A stretch of DNA of 64,000 nt, taken from positions 57,270,580 to 57,334,579 of the forward strand of contig CM069454.1 in NCBI GenBank assembly GCA_035610835.1. Reading direction: 5' to 3'. How positions within the stretch are numbered: the stretch's first letter is position 1; each line of letters opens with the position of its first letter. The position numbers and the translations under genes were made by a program. Under the pieces are notes generated by a model, which searched no databases, had not been told where the DNA came from, and saw only the letters and a program-made list of their open reading frames with translations. Shown here one piece after another: positions 32,217 to 41,663 of this stretch. Origin of the DNA: Ophiura sarsii. Lineage: Eukaryota > Echinodermata > Ophiuroidea > Amphilepidida > Ophiuridae.

Positions 32217-34112
32217 GCTCAAAAGACACCATCCCCGTTGAAGAAACCCATCAAAAGACCCTACTCCGTGAGAAAACCCGTAAGGAGATACACATGCACC
32301 AAAGAAAACTGCCAACATTCCTTCACCAATGCTTACAACCTGCGGCGTCATCTGAAGAAGGTCCACGATATCGACGTGCCACAGGGGGAACCCCGCGTCA
32401 AGATCAAATGTCTTCACCCGTCATGCACGGCAGAATTTGTGCACGTCACAAAGATGTTGACGCACCTGGAGAACGACCACGGGGTGGACATTCAGAGAGA
32501 GAACCTCACTTTTAAGGACATTGACGAGTTCCGCAAGTGGAAAGAGAACGAGCAGACGACAAATTTTGTGTATTTTAGCAAGTATCAAGGTGCGAAGGCC
32601 GTTCCGAAAGATAACAGTCACATGGTGATGTACTATAAGTGTCAACGGGATGGCTCGCAGAGATCGCACAGACGTAGGGGTTTTATACCCAAGACTAACA
32701 AATCGAGGGGCACCGTGAAGATGGGTATCACATGCCCGGCTAGGATGTTAGTCAAAGTTAGCAAAGGAGACGGAACAGTAGAGGTCGAGTACATACAGTC
32801 TCATTCCCATCCTATAAGTGCCGAAGACTCCAGGCGTCAACCGTTACCCAAATCCTTAAAAGATGATATTGAGGCTAAATTGGCATCTGGGTTATCGGAG
32901 GACCAGGTGTTGACACAGTTGACGGGTGGTTCGTACGTGCCGCCAGGGAAACAAGGAGGCAACAAGAAAGACAAACAAATGTCGGGCGATCGTACCTCTA
33001 GGAACTATGGCGTCCCCGTAGAGAATGGAGTGTACTTTATCAACAGGAAGCGCGTGACCATGATGAAACGTCGTCTTCGCGTGCAGACCACCGACGACGG
33101 GATAACGGTGGCAAAGAAACAGAAGACTGAGGAGGATGTCGCGGTGCAAGTGGCGACGGTCAAAGGACAGCTAAAGCAGTTATCAGAGGAACTTGACGAT
33201 GAACGTGTCTGCAAATCTCTGCTGCCCGAAGTGCAGTCGCTTGTTAAATGTTTACTTGAGAAATGCTCAGCCTTAAAAAGAAATCATTTGCCATCAACAC
33301 AGTCAGGAAGTGCTTTATCCGAGCACCAAGTTGTTACACCTAGTACTACCCTTAATTCACACTTGATTCAGCCTAGTGACACTTTAACTGCCTCAACACC
33401 ATTTACTCCAGGTGTTCAGGCGATTCCAAAGGGGTCAGCAAACCCACCAGAAATCACAGAACCTGATGATCCTAACATGATCGTGAAAAAGATGTACTTC
33501 TCCGACGGAAAGAACATCATCCAGGTAGCGATCAAGAAACAAATCAATCGGCAATCCACCAAGATTGTGGAGGATTCCCAGAATCCTTCAGTGCCTTTGT
33601 TTACTAGTGTTCAGAGCACCGAATACAATCATAGTACAAAAGGGGATGATTCCTCCCCTGTGATTATTGATAATAATGAGGTAGATACAACTAACACTAG
33701 CCAGGGTGCCGACTGTACCGATGCAATCCAGAACAGCATTGTGTTGATAGAGTCTTCAGAGACAGATGCATCGCTGTCCATGCCGAGCCAGACTTTGCCA
33801 GAGACTATCGGTGAGCCTGTTGCCATGACCACACCCAGTCAATCATCACTCTACGAGGAAACCAGTATGGCAGAGGAGGAGGGTAACATAGACGATAATC
33901 TTAATACTCAGGAGGTGGTGCACATCATAGAACAGCCGCAGATTATCTATAATCTGCCAAGCGAGGGCGCTTATGTTACAGTGTGCGATATAGACGACGC
34001 TGATGGTACTGTTGGTGGGGGTGGGGATGAGTTCACATCTCAAGGGGACCAAGGTGGGGCCACCATACTGCTTAATGCTATTATTGCAGCTAATCTTAAT
34101 ATTGAATCATGA
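32217..34112 (+). CDS. C2H2 zinc-finger protein with CARF/FAR1-like domain, last exon
   Basis: 631 codons from the splice acceptor to TGA. In-frame TAG at 32214-32216 belongs to the acceptor, so the exon cannot be read further 5', and no in-frame ATG precedes the first finger. Residues counted from 32217: finger 1 is C27, C32, H45, H50; finger 2 is C65, C70, H83, H88 (both C-x4-C-x12-H-x4-H). Residues 97-200 hold YYKC (C142), TCPA (C173) and HSHP (H196, H198). This is the C..C..HxH layout of the WRKY-GCM1/FAR1-type fold that calcium-responsive transcription factor (CARF) and MULE-derived proteins share. Residues about 285-345 are rich in charged heptads (KGQLKQLSEELDDER) and may form a coiled coil; the remaining C-terminal half is Ser/Thr/Asp/Glu-rich, as in an activation domain. 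It is probably a nuclear DNA-binding regulator. CARF kinship is inferred from layout, not a search. Confidence 0.85.
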   Translation, partial: AQKTPSPLKKPIKRPYSVRKPVRRYTCTKENCQHSFTNAYNLRRHLKKVHDIDVPQGEPRVKIKCLHPSCTAEFVHVTKMLTHLENDHGVDIQRENLTFKDIDEFRKWKENEQTTNFVYFSKYQGAKAVPKDNSHMVMYYKCQRDGSQRSHRRRGFIPKTNKSRGTVKMGITCPARMLVKVSKGDGTVEVEYIQSHSHPISAEDSRRQPLPKSLKDDIEAKLASGLSEDQVLTQLTGGSYVPPGKQGGNKKDKQMSGDRTSRNYGVPVENGVYFINRKRVTMMKRRLRVQTTDDGITVAKKQKTEEDVAVQVATVKGQLKQLSEELDDERVCKSLLPEVQSLVKCLLEKCSALKRNHLPSTQSGSALSEHQVVTPSTTLNSHLIQPSDTLTASTPFTPGVQAIPKGSANPPEITEPDDPNMIVKKMYFSDGKNIIQVAIKKQINRQSTKIVEDSQNPSVPLFTSVQSTEYNHSTKGDDSSPVIIDNNEVDTTNTSQGADCTDAIQNSIVLIESSETDASLSMPSQTLPETIGEPVAMTTPSQSSLYEETSMAEEEGNIDDNLNTQEVVHIIEQPQIIYNLPSEGAYVTVCDIDDADGTVGGGGDEFTSQGDQGGATILLNAIIAANLNIES

Positions 34113-34118
34113 TACTTT

Positions 34119-34362
34119 AGGTTAAGGCGAAGAAGAAAATAACCCTGTTTTTCGGGAAACCGAACCGCTGTCATCTGGATTTTTTTTAAAATAAATAAAT
34201 TAGTATATAAACATTTGGGTTATTTCAATAATTTTTTTTTTTTTTAACAACAAACATTTTCAACATTTTTTCAAAATAATGAGTCGGTCGGGCCTGTACA
34301 GTAGAACAGGGTTGCGGTTTTTAGCCACATAAAAGATAAACAAATAATTGATGAGTCCTGGC
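34119..34362. repeat. 3'-flank repeat copy 1, with intact TTAA site
   Basis: AACCCTGTTTTTCGGGAAA..GAACCG, CATCTGGAT, TCGG-CGGGCCTGTA and ACATAAAAGATAAACAAATA occur here in order and again at 34747-34825 plus 35319-35421. In copy 2 the piggyBac-like MITE splits the sequence at TTAA; here the site (TTAA at 34244-34247) is empty. Looser relatives with GTCGGTCGG and CAGGC occur near 39340, 45820 and 59600. Confidence 0.75.
34190..34199 (+). promoter_or_regulatory. Polyadenylation signal for the zinc-finger gene
   Basis: Two overlapping AATAAA hexamers begin at 34190 and 34194, about 80 nt after the TGA at 34110-34112. The spacing is short but usual for a compact 3' UTR. Confidence 0.6.
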
Positions 34363-34746
34363 TTAAAGGTATATTATGTGATCTTTTCCAGGGGACGCCT
34401 CAATCCTCGAGAAAAAAAATTGGAAGCAGATTTTCTTGCAGATTTACTTTTCTGATCATAAATCATAAATATATTCCAAGTTACAGAGCGATACGATTCC
34501 TAATAACCTCAAAATTATGGTTTAAAGAGTGAATTTAGTGTAAAATTTGAAAAATAGATTGTACCGCTCGGTTCAATCTATTTTTCAAACCATGATTTTG
34601 AAGTAATTAGGAATCGTATCGATCTGTAACTTAAAAGATCTTTATGATTTATGATCAAAAATGCAAATCTGCAAGAAAATCTACTTTCTAAAAAAAATCA
34701 GAAATTGAGGGCGCTATCTGGAAAAGATCACATAATATGCTTTTAA
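34363..34746. mobile_element. TTAA foldback MITE, family B, copy 3
   Basis: TTAAAGGTATATTATGTGAT to AAAGATCACATAATATGC then TTTTAA, with long inverted arms around a GATTGTACCGC-TCGGTTCAATC centre. TTAA on both sides. It lies between the two copies of the 3'-flank repeat. Confidence 0.92.
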
Positions 34747-34825
34747 GTCGAAGAAAACAACCCTGTTTTTCGGGAAAACGAACCGTTCAGGTAAGATCGG
34801 TCATCTGGATAATTTTCAATTTGCT

Positions 34826-35318
34826 TTAACCCTTTGAACCCGGGGTTATTATAAGGGTTCGGTACACCCACCCTGACTTCTCCAGGGGTAAAATGCAAAA
34901 TATAGTACACCTATATCATCCGTAATATATGTTACCGATGATAGAGGGCAGTATGCCATTGTACTACACGTATAACGTAACCTATTTATAACATAAAAAC
35001 GTCCGTTTTTATCGCCAAAATTGCCAATCATGACCATAAAACAATGCATCCCCGTCAACCTGAGAATCATCTGCGCCATATTGGGTTGCATATTCATCCA
35101 ATTTCACGCTATTTTGACTGTTTTCTTCAGCTAAATGACATCAAATCACAACGAAAACCTTGTGAAACTATGTATTTCACATCGGGTGAACATCACATGA
35201 CCACTCAGTCATATGATCAATGTGTCACCTGATCGCTCAGGCCGATTTATCGGCCTATCGGGTCACAGCGCGTTCTTAAATAGGCCGATTTTTCGGCCTT
35301 TCGGGTTCAAAGGGTTAA
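34826..35318. mobile_element. piggyBac-like MITE, family G, copy 2
   Basis: TTAA plus CCCTTTGAACCCG at the left and the inverse plus TTAA at the right; inverted relative to copy 1 and nearly colinear over its full 493 bp. The two hairpins now sit at the right end and read AGGCCGA..TCGGCCT, where copy 1 has AGGTCGA..TCGACCT. The empty TTAA site in the neighbouring repeat copy supports TTAA-specific insertion. Confidence 0.92.
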
Positions 35319-35632
35319 GAACAACATTTCAAACATTTTGAACATTTTGGGTCGGGCCTGTAGCACAGGGTTGGGATTTTTGCCCACATAAAAGATAAAC
35401 AAATAATTGAGTCCTGGCTTAACATATAGTCCTAGCTAAGTCCTACTGGGACGGATCTTTATTTTTTTAATTCATTGGACCTTTTATATCATTTTAAAAA
35501 ACGTTTCAAGATTTGAAGGTCCCGTTTTGGAATCTTTTTCTTGGCATTTCTATTGGCAAAATATAGATAGAAAAACAAAAGTTTGTGGGCCATCTCTGTA
35601 AGACTTAGTGCTGGACTAACAGTTAAAGGCAT

Positions 35633-35998
35633 ATTATGTTATCTTTTCCAGGGAGCGCCCTTTAGTCATAATTTTTTTTAGAAAGTAGATTTTCTTGCAG
35701 ATTTACATTTCTGATCATAAATCAAGAATATATTCTTAGTAACAGAGCGATTTGATTCCTAATTACTTCAAAATCATGGTTTAAAGAGTGTAAATAAACT
35801 ATCAGGTCCGTGGGACAACTTATTTTTCACTCTAAATTCACTCTAAAACCATGATTTTGAAGTAATCAGGAATCGTATCACTCTGTAACTCAGAATATAT
35901 TTATGATCAGAAATGTAAATCTGCAAGAAAATTTACTTTCTATAAATAATCATGAATAGAGGGTGCCCCCTTGAAAAGATCACATAATTTGCCTTTAA
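35633..35998. mobile_element. TTAA foldback MITE, family B, copy 4
   Basis: TTAAAGGCATATTATGTTAT at the left and AAGATCACATAATTTGCCTT then TAA at the right. Arms match other copies; the centre is AACTATCAGGTCCGTGGGAC. Non-coding. Confidence 0.92.
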
Positions 35999-36077
35999 GC
36001 CGGGACTAAATGCTTTGGTGAATATTGGCTAATGTCTTTAAAATGCTAAATTTCCAAGGTCATGCTTTAGCCCTGTG

Positions 36078-36486
36078 TTAAAGGAAGGGTCCCGCAAGCA
36101 CAACATTGAGCATTATTTGTTAGAAAAAATAATTATCAAGCCGAAATTACGTAATTATATAGAACAAAACACCATACTAGTCACAAAAATGAATAAAAAC
36201 TGCCATCACTCAACATGCAATTTTTAAAATTCGCGGCAATCGAAAGTCCCGGTGTTGATGACGTCATGGGTATCGGTGCTCAAATTTGCGCATGTGCATT
36301 GTATAACTATGACATCATCGACACTGGGACTTTTGATCGCCGCGAATTTTAAAAAGTGCATGTTGAGAGATAGCGGTTTTTATTTGTTTTTGTTATAAGT
36401 GTGGTGTTTTGTTCTATATAATTGCTAGATAGTTATGTTTCTAACATATAATGTACACTTTTATGCTTGCGGGACACCTCCTTTAA
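36078..36486. mobile_element. TTAA foldback MITE (AAAGGAAGGGTCCCGCAAGC)
   Basis: TTAAAGGAAGGGTCCCGCAAG at the left (first 20 bases compared) mirrors CTTGCGGGACACCTCCTTTAA at the right. The inverted arms extend about 170 bp (GAACAAAACACCA with TGGTGTTTTGTTC; AATTCGCGGC with GCCGCGAATT). Internal CGATGATGTCATAG/TGATGACGTCATGG pairs surround the centre. No coding capacity. Confidence 0.9.
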
Positions 36487-36664
36487 GGTGTCCAATTAAA
36501 GCAAGCTCTCCCCCAATACTATACTGTATCAACTTGTTATTATTATTATTATTTATAAATGGTTATATAGACAGATGATACAAATTCGTGAAATTAAATT
36601 AGTTATGAAAAATTGACCAAATGTTTATTCGCTAAATTCAGTTGTCGTGAAATTAAATAGTTTT

Positions 36665-39226
36665 ACAGTATATGGTATGACACAGAAGAATTCATGTATG
36701 CTGGTTTGCATTCTATGCTTGCATGCAGGGTTATGGAATGACACAGAAGAATTCATGTATGCTGGTTTGCATTGTATGCTTGCATGCAGGGTTATGGAAT
36801 GACACAGAAGAATTCATGTATGCTGGTTTGCATTGTATGCTTGCATGCAGGGTTATGGAATGACACAGAAGAATTCATGTATGCTGGTTTGCATTGTATG
36901 CTTGCATGCAGGGTTGTCATGGAATGACACAGAAGAATTCATGTATGCTGGTTTGCATTGTATGCTTGCATGCAGGGTTGTCATGGAATGACACAGAAGA
37001 ATTCATGTATGCTGGTTTGCATTGTATGCTTGCATGCAGGGTTGTCATGGAATGACACAGAAGAATTCATGTATGCTGGTTTGCATTGTATGCTTGCATG
37101 CAGGGTTGTCATGGAATGACACAGAAGAATTCATGTATGCTGGTTTGCATTGTATGCTTGCATGCAGGGTTGTCATGGAATGACACAGAAGAATTCATGT
37201 ATGCTGGTTTGCATTGTATGCTTGCATGCAGGGTTGTCATGGAATGACACAGAAGAATTCATGTATGCTGGTTTGCATTGTATGCTTGCATGCAGGGTTG
37301 TCATGGAATGACACAGAAGAATTCATGTATGCTGGTTTGCATTGTATGCTTGCATGCAGGGTTATGGAATGACACAGAAGAATTCATGTATGCTGGTTTG
37401 CATTGTATGCTTGCATGCAGGGTTGTCATGGAATGACACAGAAGAATTCATGTATGCTGGTTTGCATCGAATGCTTACATGCAGGGTTATGGAATGACAC
37501 AGAAGAATTCATGTATGCTGGTTTGCATTGTATGCTTGCATGCAGGGTTGTCGTTTGACACAGAAGAATTCATGTATGCTGGTTTGCATTGTATGCTCAC
37601 ATGCAGGGTTATGGAATGACACAGAAGAATTCATGTATGCTGGTTTGCATTGTATGCTTGCATGCAGGGTTGTCATGGAATGACACAGAAGAATTCATGT
37701 ATGCTGGTTTGCATTGTATGCTTGCATGCAGGGTTGTCATGGAATGACACAGAAGAATTCATGTATGCTGGTTTGCATTGTATGCTTGCATGCAGGGTTA
37801 TGGAATGACACAGAAGAATTCATGTATGCTGGTTTGCATTGTATGCTTGCATGCAGGGTTATGGAATGACACAGAAGAATTCATGTATGCTGGTTTGCAT
37901 TGTATGCTTGCATGCAGGGTTGTCATGGAATGACACAGAAGAATTCATGTATGCTGGTTTGCATCGAATGCTTACATGCAGGGTTATGGAATGACACAGA
38001 AGAATTCATGTATGCTGGTTTGCATTGTATGCTTGCATGCAGGGTTGTCGTTTGACACAGAAGAATTCATGTATGCTGGTTTGCATTGTATGCTCACATG
38101 CAGGGTTATGGAATGACACAGAAGAATTCATGTATGCTGGTTTGCATTGTATGCTTGCATGCAGGGTTATGGAATGACACAGAAGAATTCATGTATGCTG
38201 GTTTGCATTGTATGCTTGCATGCAGGGTTGTCATGGAATGACACAGAAGAATTCATGTATGCTGGTTTGCATCGAATGCTTACATGCAGGGTTATGGAAT
38301 GACACAGAAGAATTCATGTATGCTGGTTTGCATTGTATGCTTGCATGCAGGGTTGTCGTTTGACACAGAAGAATTCATGTATGCTGGTTTGCATTGTATG
38401 CTCACATGCAGGGTTATGGAATGACACAGAAGAATTCATGTATGCTGGTTTGCATTGTATGCTTGCATGCAGGGTTGTCATGGAATGACACAGAAGAATT
38501 CATGTATGCTGGTTTGCATTGTATGCTTGCATGCAGGGTTATGGAATGACACAGAAGAATTCATGTATGCTGGTTTGCATTGTATGCTCGCATGCAGGGT
38601 TATGGAATGACACAGAAGAATTCATGTATGCTGGTTTGCATTGTATGCTCACATGCAGGGTTATGGAATGACACAGAAGAATTCATGTATGCTGGTTTGC
38701 ATTGTATGCTCGCATGCAGGGTTATGGAATGACACAGAAGAATTCATGTATGCTGGTTTGCATTGTATGCTCACATGCAGGGTTATGGAATGACACAGAA
38801 GAATTCATGTATGCTGGTTTGCATTGTATGCTCGCATGCAGGGTTATGGAATGACACAGAAGAATTCATGTATGCTGGTTTGCATTGTATGCTCACATGC
38901 AGGGTTATGGAATGACACAGAAGAATTCATGTATGCTGGTTTGCATTGTATGCTTGCATGCAGGGTTATGGAATGACACAGAATAATTCATGTATGCTGG
39001 TTTGCATTGTATGCTTGCATGCAGGGTTGTCATGGAATGACACAGAAGAATTCATGTATGCTGGTTTGCATTGTATGCTCGCATGCAGGGTTATGGAATG
39101 ACACAGAAGAATTCATGTATGCTGGTTTGCATTGTATGCTTGCATGCAGGGTTGTCATGGAATGACACAGAAGAATTCATGTATGCTGGTTTGCATTGTA
39201 TGCTTGCATGCAGGGTTGTCGCTTGA
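36665..39226 (+). repeat. 61/65-bp satellite with higher-order structure
   Basis: About 40 head-to-tail units built on GACACAGAAGAATTCATGTA, TGCTGGTTTGCATTGTATGC and TTGCATGCAGGGTT. Units are 61 bp (joined by ATGGAAT) or 65 bp (GTCATGGAAT). A block of marked units (TCGAATGCTTACATGCAG; GTCGTTTGACAC; TGCTCACATGCAG) recurs in the same order near 37465-37610, 37965-38110 and 38270-38410. From 38590 to 38920 CTCGCATGC and CTCACATGC units alternate. Very low divergence means recent amplification; no protein is encoded. Confidence 0.97.
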
Positions 39227-39569
39227 CTGACATAGTGGCGGCTAAATTATCTGCCAGCTTGATTTGGTTGGTCAGTCTGAGTGCGGGTTACTGCCCACTA
39301 GACGACGACAATTTAAAAAATCACCTGTTTTATGGTTGGACGGACCTGTCAAGTAGTCGGTCGGTCTGGCTTTTTTTTCTTTCTTTTTTAACCTAAAATG
39401 TCACCAAAATCTACAAAAATTTCCGACATATTTTCGGCCGAAACACAGCTTATTTTACACGATTTGAGAATCTAAAAAAAATCATCTTGAAAAACGCAAA
39501 AAGTGTGTCGGTCAGGCCCGTTAAACAGGGGTTTTTTTCATTTTCCTTGCCTGTGTGTATATTGACAAC
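39227..39569. other. Unique flank with GTCGGTCGG repeat
   Basis: Contains GGACGGACCTGTCAAG then GTCGGTCGGTCTGGC and, later, GTGTCGGTCAGGCCCG then TTAAACAGGGG, related to the repeat next to the zinc-finger gene. The frame 39196-39396 begins in the satellite and is not supported. Confidence 0.5.
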
Positions 39570-40723
39570 CAGCGTTCGAAATAAGAAAAATATATTGGTC
39601 ATCCACCGGATAACCTAGGTTGGGATTTTGGTCATCCGCCAATAATTTTGCTTATCCGCATTATTTCAGTGGCAAGCTCAAAAATCATATTTTTAAGCGA
39701 GTCTTCATATATACACATACATATAATTATTGACAACTCCACATTAACCTCTATGCTCCATAAACATGATGAACAACTTTCTCTTTATTTTACAATCTCC
39801 TCTCTTTTAACTACTATTTTTCTTCAGTCACTTATTTGTTTTAGTCGTCACGTTCTTTCAGTACGTCTCTTAATAGGACGACCAGCTGTAAGCCCTGAAA
39901 TGCATCCTGATGATCCTCTTCTTCATTCGTTCATCTCCCGACTCCATTTGATCTGTATCCAGGTCATCCTCATCTGACTCAGCATCATGTTTCACAACTG
40001 CAGGGTCGGTGTCGTCCACTGTGTCAGTGTCATCCTCATTTACAGCTTCTAATGCATCCTGATGATCCTCTTCTTCATTCTCATCTCCCAATTCCATTGG
40101 ATCTGTATCCAGGTCATCCTCATCTGACTCAGCATCAAGTTCCACAACTGCAGGGTCGGTGTCGTCCGCTGTGTCAGTGCCATCCTCATTTACAGCTTCT
40201 AATGCATCCTGATGATCCTCTTCTTCATTCTCATCTCCCAACTCCATTGGATCTGTATCCAGGTCATCCTCATCCGACTCAGCCCCAAGTTCCACAACTG
40301 CAGGGTCGGTGTCGTCCGCTGTATCAGTGTCATCTTCATTTGCAACTTCTAATGCATCCGGATGATTATCTTCTTCACTTTTATCTCCCGACTCCATTGG
40401 ATCTGTATCAAAGTCATCCTCATCTGACGCAGCCTCAAGTTCCACAACTGCAACTGCAGGGTCGGTGTCGTCAGCTGTGTCATTGTCATCCTCATGTGCA
40501 GCTTCTATGGGTTGGTTCATTCGCGACCATGACTTGTTCTTTCAGTACGTCTCTCAATATGACGGTCAGGTCTATAGCATCTAATGCATCCTGGTGATCC
40601 TTTTCTTCACTTTCATCTCCCATCATTTTGGTCATCCGCCGGATGATCGGCCAAGAAAAACTGGTCATCCGCCGGTAGATTTGGTCATTTCGGATGACCG
40701 GATGGCCGCTATTTCGAACGCTG
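39570..40723. mobile_element. hAT-like element carrying an acidic-repeat ORF
   Basis: Termini CAGCGTTCGAAATA and the inverse TATTTCGAACGCTG; flanked by the perfect 8-bp repeat TTGACAAC (39562-39569 and 40724-40731). This is a hAT signature. Subterminal GGTCATCCGCC and GGATGACC motifs occur several times near both ends in both orientations, as in transposase-binding sites. No transposase domain is present; the cargo is the minus-strand acidic-repeat frame. Confidence 0.88.
39870..40520 (-). CDS. Acidic 50-residue tandem-repeat ORF inside hAT element
   Basis: 216 codons. It contains four units of 50 residues (150 bp; repeat points near 39901, 40053, 40203 and 40353), each with NEDDTDTADDTDPAVVELDA and ESDEDDLDTDPMELGDENEE. 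About a third of residues are D or E; no membrane segment. Just upstream, in another frame, lies GDESEEKDHQDALDAIDL then TVILRDVLKEQ. At the 3' end a second frame gives EEEDHQDAFQGLQLVVLLRD then VLKERDD and a stop. The outermost repeats therefore share an LRDVLKE module and each is out of frame with the middle. So the annotated frame may be a broken form of a longer protein. Repeats stay in frame with mostly conservative changes, which suggests it once was coding. Function unknown; acidic low-complexity proteins often bind basic partners, but nothing here shows that. Confidence 0.45.
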   Translation of the reverse strand: MNQPIEAAHEDDNDTADDTDPAVAVVELEAASDEDDFDTDPMESGDKSEEDNHPDALEVANEDDTDTADDTDPAVVELGAESDEDDLDTDPMELGDENEEEDHQDALEAVNEDGTDTADDTDPAVVELDAESDEDDLDTDPMELGDENEEEDHQDALEAVNEDDTDTVDDTDPAVVKHDAESDEDDLDTDQMESGDERMKKRIIRMHFRAYSWSSY

Positions 40724-40828
40724 TTGACAACCCTGTATCACATGGTCTTCATATTTATGTGACCAGTCAATATCAAAAAGTAGGCATTAAAGATATTGAT
40801 GAAGTAAATACATGAAAACAATAGAAAT

Positions 40829-41178
40829 GTAGGAATAATTTAGATACCTTTTTTGGACCATTGTGTTGAGCTCCGTAGCTTTCGAGGTCATCACGACCCC
40901 TTCATTCAGCGTAGTGTTTACTTCCCTCCGTTTGTCACATGACCACCTTTTGGGCGATCACATGACAGCAGGTCATCGTAGATGGCGGGTAGGTCGTAGC
41001 CGGTGTCTCGGTTGAGGGTCGGTTTCTGTGTCCTGATTTCAATCGTCTCTCTGATTTTACATTTCAAACGTTGAATGAAGGGGTCGTGAACACTACGCTG
41101 AATGAAGGGGTCGTGATGACATCGAAAGCTACGGAGCTCAACACAATGGTTCGAAAAAGGTATCTAAATTATTCCCAA
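40829..41178. mobile_element. Inverted terminal arms of Penelope remnant with hammerhead-like core
   Basis: Arms 40829-40918 and about 41075-41178 are inverted copies flanking the coding remnant. Each contains, 5' to 3', CTGAATGA, then a stem GGGGTC-GTGAT-GACCTC (or GACATC in the other arm), then GAAAGCTACGGAGCTC (40909-40869 minus, 41098-41139 plus). CTGA-nGA, stem II and GAAA in this order resemble the hammerhead ribozyme core known from Penelope-like elements; AGCT-ACGG-AGCT could be stem III. There is one extra base in the first box, and stem I is not obvious. Confidence 0.6.
40918..41071 (-). mobile_element. Penelope-like element remnant, GIY-YIG C-terminus
   Basis: The minus strand reads RLKCKIRETIEIRTQKP then TLNRDTGYDLPAIYDDLLSC, ending HVTNGGK and TAA at 40920-40918. 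EIRTQKPTLNRDTGYDLP matches the end of the GIY-YIG endonuclease domain of Penelope-like retroelements. Only about 50 codons remain. It sits between inverted arms that carry the element's terminal structure. Confidence 0.8.
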
Positions 41179-41435
41179 AATCATGATCGAACCCAATATC
41201 AGTCTACATGCTTCTAAAAGTGTAAACAAATATCCACCTAATATTTCACAAAGAATCTGAATGCATTGACCAAATTTTTTAAGTGAGGTGTCATTTTAAA
41301 GCTTACAAATTAATACTTCTGCATGGAAATCATATCTGAATGACAAAAGCAACTCTTTTGATGTGAATGGTCACATAATGGAAACCTATATCTGGGACCA
41401 AATAACAAAAATTACATGTTTGTTATCCCTTAATT
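41179..41435. other. No feature seen
   Basis: AT-rich sequence between the Penelope remnant and the candidate exon. Confidence 0.4.
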
Positions 41436-41663
41436 GTGGCTTCTTATTTTGATAACATCTTTGTAAAATGTAACATTTGTGACGCCATCAAGCGGGCTCA
41501 AGATAAGCAGGCACTGGGCGATTTTTACCCCTCGGTCCTTCCGCCAAAGCGCCCGGTAACGCTGAAAAATAAACAACCGAGCGCTGATATTTTGTCCAAA
41601 CCAGCACCCAGGAAGCTTGCCCAAAACATTGAATTTCGCTTAAGCTTATTCGGTAGTCTATAA
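41436..41663 (+). CDS. Candidate terminal exon or pseudogene, unknown product
   Basis: 75 open codons with coding-like composition, reading YFDNIFVKCNICDAIKRAQD and later FYPSVLPPKRPVTLKNKQPS, ending FRLSLFGSL and TAA at 41661-41663. AATAAA follows at 41680-41685. No in-frame ATG is near the start (the frame opens with GTG) and no strong 3' splice site was seen just upstream. It could be a last exon or a fragment of a transposon or retro-pseudogene. I do not recognise the family. The overlapping minus-strand frame is a shadow. Confidence 0.3.
   Translation: MASYFDNIFVKCNICDAIKRAQDKQALGDFYPSVLPPKRPVTLKNKQPSADILSKPAPRKLAQNIEFRLSLFGSL

Noticed and set aside
32079..34052. Minus-strand and alternate-frame ORFs over the zinc-finger exon
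   Set aside because: They overlap a long frame with clear zinc fingers and show no motifs of their own.
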